NCBI GenBank assembly: GCA_905233835.1
Contig: CAJOGB010000035.1
Location: 1 to 11,183, forward strand
DNA from: an uncultured Lachnospiraceae bacterium
GTDB lineage: Bacteria > Bacillota > Clostridia > Lachnospirales > Lachnospiraceae
DNA: 11,183 nt
Direction: 5' to 3'
The notes under the pieces were generated by a model. The model worked only from the letters and a program-made list of their open reading frames with translations, did no database searches and had not been told where the DNA came from. Position numbers and translations under genes: made by a program. The stretch's first letter is position 1. The number at the start of each line of letters is the position of its first letter. Positions 7,600-11,183 of the stretch are shown piece after piece.

Positions 7600-7646
7600 C
7601 CCAAAGACCCTTGGGATATTTTATAAAACAAAATGGCAATCGCCAT
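7600..7646 (+). other. Two small hairpins in the ilvN-ilvC gap
   Basis: The 73-base gap holds CCCAA/TTGGG (7600-7604 with 7611-7615, six-base loop) followed by ATATTTTATA, a weak terminator-like structure, and ATGGC/GCCAT (7633-7637 with 7642-7646) ending two bases before the ilvC ribosome binding site AAGGAGG at 7648-7654. Both are short. They may protect or process the mRNA or mean nothing; no known riboswitch is recognised here. Confidence 0.3.
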
Positions 7647-7663
7647 GAAGGAGGAAGAAGATT

Positions 7664-8689
7664 ATGGCAAATGAAGCAAGAATTTTTTATCAGGAAGACT
7701 GTGACCTTTCCTTATTAAACGGAAAGACCATCGCAATTATCGGCTATGGTTCTCAGGGTCATGCACATGCCTTGAACTTAAAGGAGTCCGGATGCAACGT
7801 CATTATTGGTTTGTACGAAGGATCTAAGTCATGGGCAAAGGCAGAAGCTCAGGGATTTAAGGTATATACAGCAGCTGAAGCAGCAAAGCAGGCTGACATC
7901 ATAATGATTTTGATTAACGATGAACTTCAGGCTGACCTTTATAAAAAGGATATTGAGCCAAACCTTGAAGCAGGAAACATGTTAATGTTTGCTCACGGAT
8001 TTAATATCCATTTCGGATGTATTAAGCCGCCTGCAGATGTAGATGTTACCATGATTGCACCGAAGGCTCCGGGTCATACCGTACGAAGCGAGTATCAGGC
8101 AGGAAAAGGAACTCCTTGTCTTATCGCAGTAGAGCAGGATGCAACCGGCAAGGCTTGGGATCTTGCAAAGGCATATGGTCTTGGAATCGGCGGAGCTCGT
8201 GCAGGTCTTTTGGAAACAACTTTTCGTACAGAAACAGAGACTGACCTCTTTGGTGAGCAGGCAGTTCTTTGCGGTGTTTGTGCTTTGATGCAGGCAGGTT
8301 TTGAAACCTTGACAGAGGCTGGATACGATCCGAGAAATGCATACTTCGAATGCATCCATGAGATGAAGTTAATCGTAGATTTAATTTATCAGTCAGGCTT
8401 TGAAGGAATGAGATATTCCATTTCCAATACAGCTGAGTACGGTGATTACATTACCGGACCGAAGATCATTACCGAAGATACAAAGAAGGCAATGAAGCAG
8501 ATCTTAAAAGACATCCAGGACGGAACATTTGCAAAAGAGTTCTTACTTGATATGTCTCCTGCAGGAAAGCAGGTTCACTTCAAGGCTATGAGAAAACTTG
8601 CGGCAGAACATCCTGCTGAAAAGGTAGGTAAAGAAGTACGTAAGTTGTACAGCTGGAATAACGAAGACGACAAATTAATCAATAATTAA
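7664..8689 (+). CDS. ilvC: Ketol-acid reductoisomerase, class I
   Basis: This enzyme isomerises and reduces 2-acetolactate (or 2-aceto-2-hydroxybutyrate) to the dihydroxy acid in valine, leucine and isoleucine synthesis, using Mg2+ and a nicotinamide cofactor. The 341-residue product is class I length. It has an N-terminal Rossmann fold (GYGSQGHAHAL, 27-37) and a cofactor-selectivity loop LYEGSKSW (50-57), where Y51 stands in the position usually held by Arg. The catalytic-site HGFNIHFG begins at H111, followed by APKAPGHTVRSEYQAGKGTP. The metal and substrate domain carries TDLFGEQ (D194, E198) and FECIHE (E229, E233), and the chain ends YSWNNEDDKLINN. The stretch LCGVCALMQAGFETL (202-216) is one residue shorter than the LCGGV-type sequence I recall for close homologues, so the spacing from E198 to E229 is 31 rather than the usual 32. 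The ribosome binding site AAGGAGG lies nine bases upstream. It is probably cotranscribed with ilvN. No clear terminator follows directly. Confidence 0.96.
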   Translation: MANEARIFYQEDCDLSLLNGKTIAIIGYGSQGHAHALNLKESGCNVIIGLYEGSKSWAKAEAQGFKVYTAAEAAKQADIIMILINDELQADLYKKDIEPNLEAGNMLMFAHGFNIHFGCIKPPADVDVTMIAPKAPGHTVRSEYQAGKGTPCLIAVEQDATGKAWDLAKAYGLGIGGARAGLLETTFRTETETDLFGEQAVLCGVCALMQAGFETLTEAGYDPRNAYFECIHEMKLIVDLIYQSGFEGMRYSISNTAEYGDYITGPKIITEDTKKAMKQILKDIQDGTFAKEFLLDMSPAGKQVHFKAMRKLAAEHPAEKVGKEVRKLYSWNNEDDKLINN

Positions 8690-8696
8690 TTTTAAA

Positions 8697-8724
8697 TTTA
8701 AATAAGTCTGCTTTGTTGTAGAAT
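8697..8724 (+). promoter_or_regulatory. Possible promoter upstream of the structured element and U32 gene
   Basis: TTTAAA at 8697-8702 (4 of 6 to TTGACA) and TAGAAT at 8719-8724 (5 of 6 to TATAAT) are 16 bases apart in the AT-rich sequence just after ilvC. Transcription would begin near 8731, placing the structured element in the 5' leader. The -35 match is modest in an AT-rich background, so this is tentative. Confidence 0.35.
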
Positions 8725-8725
8725 A

Positions 8726-8849
8726 TTCTCCGAATAGTCACCGCGAAGCGCTCCGAGAATCCGTCGTATGTCTGTTGAACTAACGACTTTAGGAGTTAGT
8801 TCTTTACAGACATTCGACTAGTCGAGGTGAGCGAAGACGGTGCCGAGGA
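8726..8849 (+). ncRNA. Structured element: long imperfect inverted repeat, candidate leader RNA or small palindromic repeat
   Basis: The two halves of this 124-base stretch pair with each other in order: GAACTAAC/GTTAGTTC (8777-8784 with 8795-8802, ten-base loop), ATGTCTGT/ACAGACAT (8768-8775 with 8806-8813), GTCG/CGAC (8763-8766 with 8815-8818), CGCTC/GAGCG (8749-8753 with 8829-8833), CACCG/CGGTG (8739-8743 with 8838-8842) and TTCTC/GAGGA (8726-8730 with 8845-8849). That makes about 35 pairs broken by internal loops. It is visibly more GC-rich than the surrounding intergenic DNA. It resembles no riboswitch consensus I know. It could be a structured 5' leader of the U32 gene, a small RNA, or a mobile palindromic repeat of the REP/MITE kind; the sequence alone does not decide, and the type given here is one of these options. 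Confidence 0.4.
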
Positions 8850-8856
8850 AACATGG

Positions 8857-8884
8857 GCATTGCACGTCAAATGCGTAGTTTTTT
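8857..8884 (+). terminator. Weak terminator-like hairpin before the U32 gene
   Basis: GCATT/AATGC (8857-8861 with 8870-8874) forms a five-base stem with an eight-base loop, then GTAG and six T (8879-8884). The stem is short and the T-run is offset by four bases, so termination would be weak. Placed after the structured element and 17 bases before the U32 start, it could end a small RNA, act as an attenuator, or be incidental. Confidence 0.35.
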
Positions 8885-8901
8885 AGATAAGGATATAATA
8901 A

Positions 8902-9897
8902 ATGAGAGATTTAGAGTTATTGGTTCCTGCGGGAAGTTTGGAAGTTTTAAAGGTGGCGGTTATCTACGGTGCCGATGCGGTTTATATCGGAGGAGAGATG
9001 TTTTCTCTTCGTGAAAAGGCCCAGAACTTTTCGAAGGAAGAAATGGCAGAGGGTATCGCCTTTGCTCATGAACACGGTGTAAAAGTGTATGTCACCGCCA
9101 ATATTTTCGCCCATAACGAGGATTTAAAAGAAGCGGTAGACTATTTTAAGGAATTGGAAGAATTAAAGCCGGATGCGGTGTTAATCTCCGATCCCGGCCT
9201 TTTTATGCTGGCAAAGGAAAACTGCCCAAGTGTTCAGATTCATATTTCCACTCAGGCAAATAATACAAATTATGAAATCTTTCGATTTTGGAAGAATCTC
9301 GGCGCCACCCGTGTGGTAACGGCTCGAGAACTTTCTTTAAAGGAAATCAAAGAAATCAGAGAGCATATTCCGGAGGATATGGAAATTGAATCCTTTATTC
9401 ACGGAGCTATGTGTATCTCCTATTCCGGAAGATGTTTGCTTTCCAATTACTTTACGGGACGAGATGCCAATCACGGTGCCTGCACCCATCCTTGCAGATG
9501 GAAGTATTCCGTGGTGGAGGAAAAACGTCCGGGGGAATACTTGCCGGTGTATGAGAATGAAAGAGGAACTTACATCTTTAATTCCAAAGACTTGTGCATG
9601 ATTGAACATTTGCCGGATATGATTGATGCGGGAATCGATTCCTTTAAGATTGAGGGACGTATGAAGACGGCACTTTATGTGGCTACCGTTGCCCGTACCT
9701 ATCGAAAAGCCATTGATGATTATTTAAAAGATCCTGCCCTTTACGAAAAGAATATGCCCTGGTATTTGGACAGATTTCCGATTGTACCTATCGTCAGTTT
9801 ACTACCGGATTTTTCTACGGAAAACCTTCCGAGGAGACCCAGATTTACGATAACAATACCTACGCGGTTGGATCTACCTATCTTGGAACAATTTTAA
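8902..9897 (+). CDS. U32-family protein, N-terminal fragment as it would be translated
   Basis: As written, the gene yields a 331-residue product from ATG 8902, with ribosome binding site AAGGA at 8889-8893, eight bases upstream. Residues 1-290 are genuine U32 sequence containing all four cluster cysteines and the TIM-barrel-like core. Residues 291-331 are frameshifted and rich in Pro and Arg (LPRRPRFTITIPTRLDLPIL). The product lacks the C-terminal domain. Whether it would fold or retain activity cannot be judged from sequence. Confidence 0.7.
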   Translation: MRDLELLVPAGSLEVLKVAVIYGADAVYIGGEMFSLREKAQNFSKEEMAEGIAFAHEHGVKVYVTANIFAHNEDLKEAVDYFKELEELKPDAVLISDPGLFMLAKENCPSVQIHISTQANNTNYEIFRFWKNLGATRVVTARELSLKEIKEIREHIPEDMEIESFIHGAMCISYSGRCLLSNYFTGRDANHGACTHPCRWKYSVVEEKRPGEYLPVYENERGTYIFNSKDLCMIEHLPDMIDAGIDSFKIEGRMKTALYVATVARTYRKAIDDYLKDPALYEKNMPWYLDRFPIVPIVSLLPDFSTENLPRRPRFTITIPTRLDLPILEQF

Positions 9898-10127
9898 AAT
9901 ATGAAGAAGGAATGGGATATTTCCAACAAAAAAATAAATTTTGTGTAGGCGAAACTATTGAAGTTATGAAGCCAAACGGAGATAATATAAAAGTAAAGGT
10001 AAAATCCTTAAGAGATGAGGATGGAAACGAAGTGGAATCCTGTCCTCATTCCAAACAAATGTTATATGTCGACTTGGGGGTTGAATTGGAAGAGTTCGAC
10101 ATATTAAGACGGAGGGAAAAGGTATGA
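9774..10127 (+). pseudogene. U32-family protein, orphaned C-terminal fragment
   Basis: The frame from ATT 9774 encodes 117 residues that continue the family sequence: ISDCTYRQFTTGFFYGKP, then a small beta-rich C-terminal domain (about 50-115, GETIEVMKPNGDNIKVKVKS to VELEEFDIL) typical of U32 proteins. The first in-frame ATG is at 9912; the purines before it lie almost against the start codon, so separate translation of this piece is unlikely. Its stop overlaps the next gene's start in ATGA. Confidence 0.75.
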
Positions 10128-11173
10128 GCGAGAAGTACGTAGCCTATGTGGGAACCTACACCCATGAAAAAAGTGAAGGAATTTATGTATACGATATTGA
10201 TGTAAATACGGGGGCCATGAAGGAACGAAGCGTTGCCTACATTAATAACCCGTCTTATGTTTGCCTGTCTCATGACGGAAAGTATTTATATTCCATCGCA
10301 GACGAAGGTGTAGCCGCATTTTCCATCGACGAAAACGGTGATTTGAAAAAGATTAATCAGTGCTGGATCGGCGGAATGAGAGGCTGCTATTTGGAAGTGG
10401 ATTCGCAGAATCGTTTCCTTTTTGTGGGCGGATATCATGACGGAAGAGTTACCATGATGCGTTTAAACCGTGACGGAAGTATTCGCGGAATTTCCGACGG
10501 TATTTTTCATCAGGGCTTGGCGATTTCCGCATCCGAAAGACGTCTCGATCATCCGAAGGTAAGCTGCGTAAAACTTACACCGGATGAGAAGTATTTGTGC
10601 GCCGCAGATCACGGATTAAACCAGATTAAGGTTTATCGTGTGGATTATAAATTAGGAAAGTTAAAGTTAGAGGATATCGTGCGTTGTAACTTGGATTCCG
10701 CACCCCGTTCCATTCGCTTTTCTTCCGATTCCAAGTTCATGTATGTGCTTACGGAATTGGCAAACGAAGTGGAAGTATATTCCTTTAAGGACGAAGGGGA
10801 TGAGCCGGAGTTTGAGCGCATTCAGGAGATTTCTACCTGTGATGAACCTTATGCATCCTCAAGTACCTGTATGGATATTTCCAAAGACGATAAATTCGTT
10901 TACGTATCCGTAGACGGATATGATGAGGTGGCGATTTTTAAGCGCTCCGCAAAGACAGGAAAGTTAAGCTTCGAGCAGTCCACTCCGGTATCCGGAGACT
11001 TCCCGAAGTCCTTGGAGATTTTGCCGGATAATAAACATTATTTGGTATTAAATCACGACACCAATGATATTCGTTGCTTTGCAACCTATCATGATAAAAA
11101 GTACAGTTTGATGAATATGCCACCTGTAAAGGTTGGTAAACCAAACTGCATTAAGCTTCATAAATTGGCATAG
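10124..11173 (+). CDS. Lactonase-family seven-bladed beta-propeller protein (6-phosphogluconolactonase type)
   Basis: The 349-residue product has no signal peptide and fits the lactonase/YkgB-type beta-propeller family, typically 330-390 residues. It opens with the family hallmark VAYVGTYTHEKSEGIYVYDI (6-25). It then repeats propeller-blade units containing D/PDxKYxY-like turns, for example LSHDGKYLYSIAD, LTPDEKYLCAADHGLNQIKV, FSSDSKFMYVLTELANEVEV, ISKDDKFVYVSVDGYDEVAI and ILPDNKHYLVLNHDTNDI. Some members, such as E. coli Pgl, hydrolyse 6-phosphogluconolactone; many homologues are unproven and substrates vary, so only the family is asserted. The ribosome binding site GGAGGG (10111-10116) lies seven bases upstream, inside the end of the U32 gene. 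The ATGA overlap suggests translational coupling to that gene, which the frameshift would disrupt. Ten bases remain after the stop, so any terminator is outside the window. Confidence 0.85.
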   Translation: MSEKYVAYVGTYTHEKSEGIYVYDIDVNTGAMKERSVAYINNPSYVCLSHDGKYLYSIADEGVAAFSIDENGDLKKINQCWIGGMRGCYLEVDSQNRFLFVGGYHDGRVTMMRLNRDGSIRGISDGIFHQGLAISASERRLDHPKVSCVKLTPDEKYLCAADHGLNQIKVYRVDYKLGKLKLEDIVRCNLDSAPRSIRFSSDSKFMYVLTELANEVEVYSFKDEGDEPEFERIQEISTCDEPYASSSTCMDISKDDKFVYVSVDGYDEVAIFKRSAKTGKLSFEQSTPVSGDFPKSLEILPDNKHYLVLNHDTNDIRCFATYHDKKYSLMNMPPVKVGKPNCIKLHKLA

Positions 11174-11183
11174 AGTTTTACGA

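Larger units (their letters stand above)
8902..10127 (+). pseudogene. U32-family protein (collagenase-like / tRNA or rRNA hydroxylation type), interrupted by a one-base frameshift
   Basis: Read across one frame change near 9772, this is a complete U32-family protein of about 408 residues, the usual length. The N-terminal part starts MRDLELLVPAGSLEVLKVAV and contains the U32 signature ESFIHGAMCISYSGRCLLS. Four conserved cysteines, C171, C178, C194 and C198, probably hold an iron-sulfur cluster. After D290 the frame shifts: the original frame gives 41 unrelated residues and stops at 9897, while the other frame from 9774 continues the family sequence ISDCTYRQFTTGFFYGKP and a C-terminal beta-rich domain to the TGA at 10125-10127. 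Inserting one base to make a codon between GAC (9769-9771) and AG (9772-9773) restores it. Both halves keep clean coding sequence, so the lesion is recent or a sequencing error. Family members include proteases by old annotation and, by newer work, RlhA and TrhP, which take part in 5-hydroxylation of cytidine in rRNA or uridine in tRNA. Which substrate applies here is unknown. Confidence 0.85.

Noticed and set aside
8726..8884. T-box, lysine, glycine, SAM, cobalamin or RNase P-like RNA in the ilvC-U32 gap
   Set aside because: None of the conserved core motifs of these classes could be found; the resemblance was limited to short GC-rich words.
9766..9780. Programmed ribosomal frameshift in the U32 gene
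   Set aside because: There is no evident slippery heptamer or downstream pseudoknot, and the family is normally encoded in a single frame.
9912..10127. Separate 71-residue gene starting at ATG 9912
   Set aside because: Its sequence is the C-terminal domain of the U32 protein, the family match extends upstream of this ATG to 9774, and the purine run before it is too close to act as a ribosome binding site.
1..11183. CRISPR array, tRNA or rRNA gene, insertion sequence, phage or defence system
   Set aside because: No regularly spaced repeats, no cloverleaf or rRNA sequence, and no transposase, integrase, nuclease or toxin-like gene is present; the content is housekeeping metabolism.

Overview
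All genes in this window lie on the + strand, are tightly packed, and look like an obligately anaerobic, low-to-moderate GC clostridium, most likely a member of the Lachnospiraceae. The basis is a single-chain pyruvate:ferredoxin oxidoreductase with strongly biased, highly-expressed-type codon use, a CBS/DRTGG family II pyrophosphatase, a class I ketol-acid reductoisomerase whose sequence resembles gut Lachnospiraceae enzymes as I remember them, strong AGGAGG-type ribosome binding sites and compact hairpin-plus-T terminators. The taxonomic call is inference; no database was searched.

Layout. 1-788: C-terminal signalling part of a methyl-accepting chemotaxis protein, cut by the window edge. 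789-962: a long perfect hairpin, then the pyruvate:ferredoxin oxidoreductase promoter. 963-4505: the oxidoreductase (nifJ/por), followed by a strong intrinsic terminator. 4600-5321: a self-contained unit with a near-consensus promoter, an unrecognised coiled-coil protein with one C-terminal membrane segment, and a terminator. 5336-6988: CBS-domain pyrophosphatase, whose ribosome binding site touches the preceding terminator. 6998-8689: a good promoter, then ilvN and ilvC of branched-chain amino acid synthesis. 8690-8901: a 212-base gap holding a long imperfect inverted repeat that could fold as a structured RNA. 8902-10127: a U32-family gene broken by what looks like a one-base deletion near 9772. 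10124-11173: a lactonase-type beta-propeller overlapping the restored end of the U32 gene by ATGA.

How the genes relate. The oxidoreductase makes acetyl-CoA and reduced ferredoxin from pyruvate; IlvN/IlvC divert pyruvate to valine and leucine (and 2-oxobutyrate to isoleucine); the pyrophosphatase removes PPi released by biosynthesis. These are housekeeping genes, and nothing indicates a defence system, prophage or integrated element. The items most worth checking are the structured element at 8726-8884, the U32 frameshift, the single-residue deletion in the metal-binding region of IlvC, and the unidentified tail-anchored coiled-coil protein.

Several of the longest possible reading frames start too early. 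The ribosome binding sites place the real starts at 963, 4668, 5336 and 7069. No tRNA, rRNA, CRISPR array, insertion sequence or attachment site was seen.
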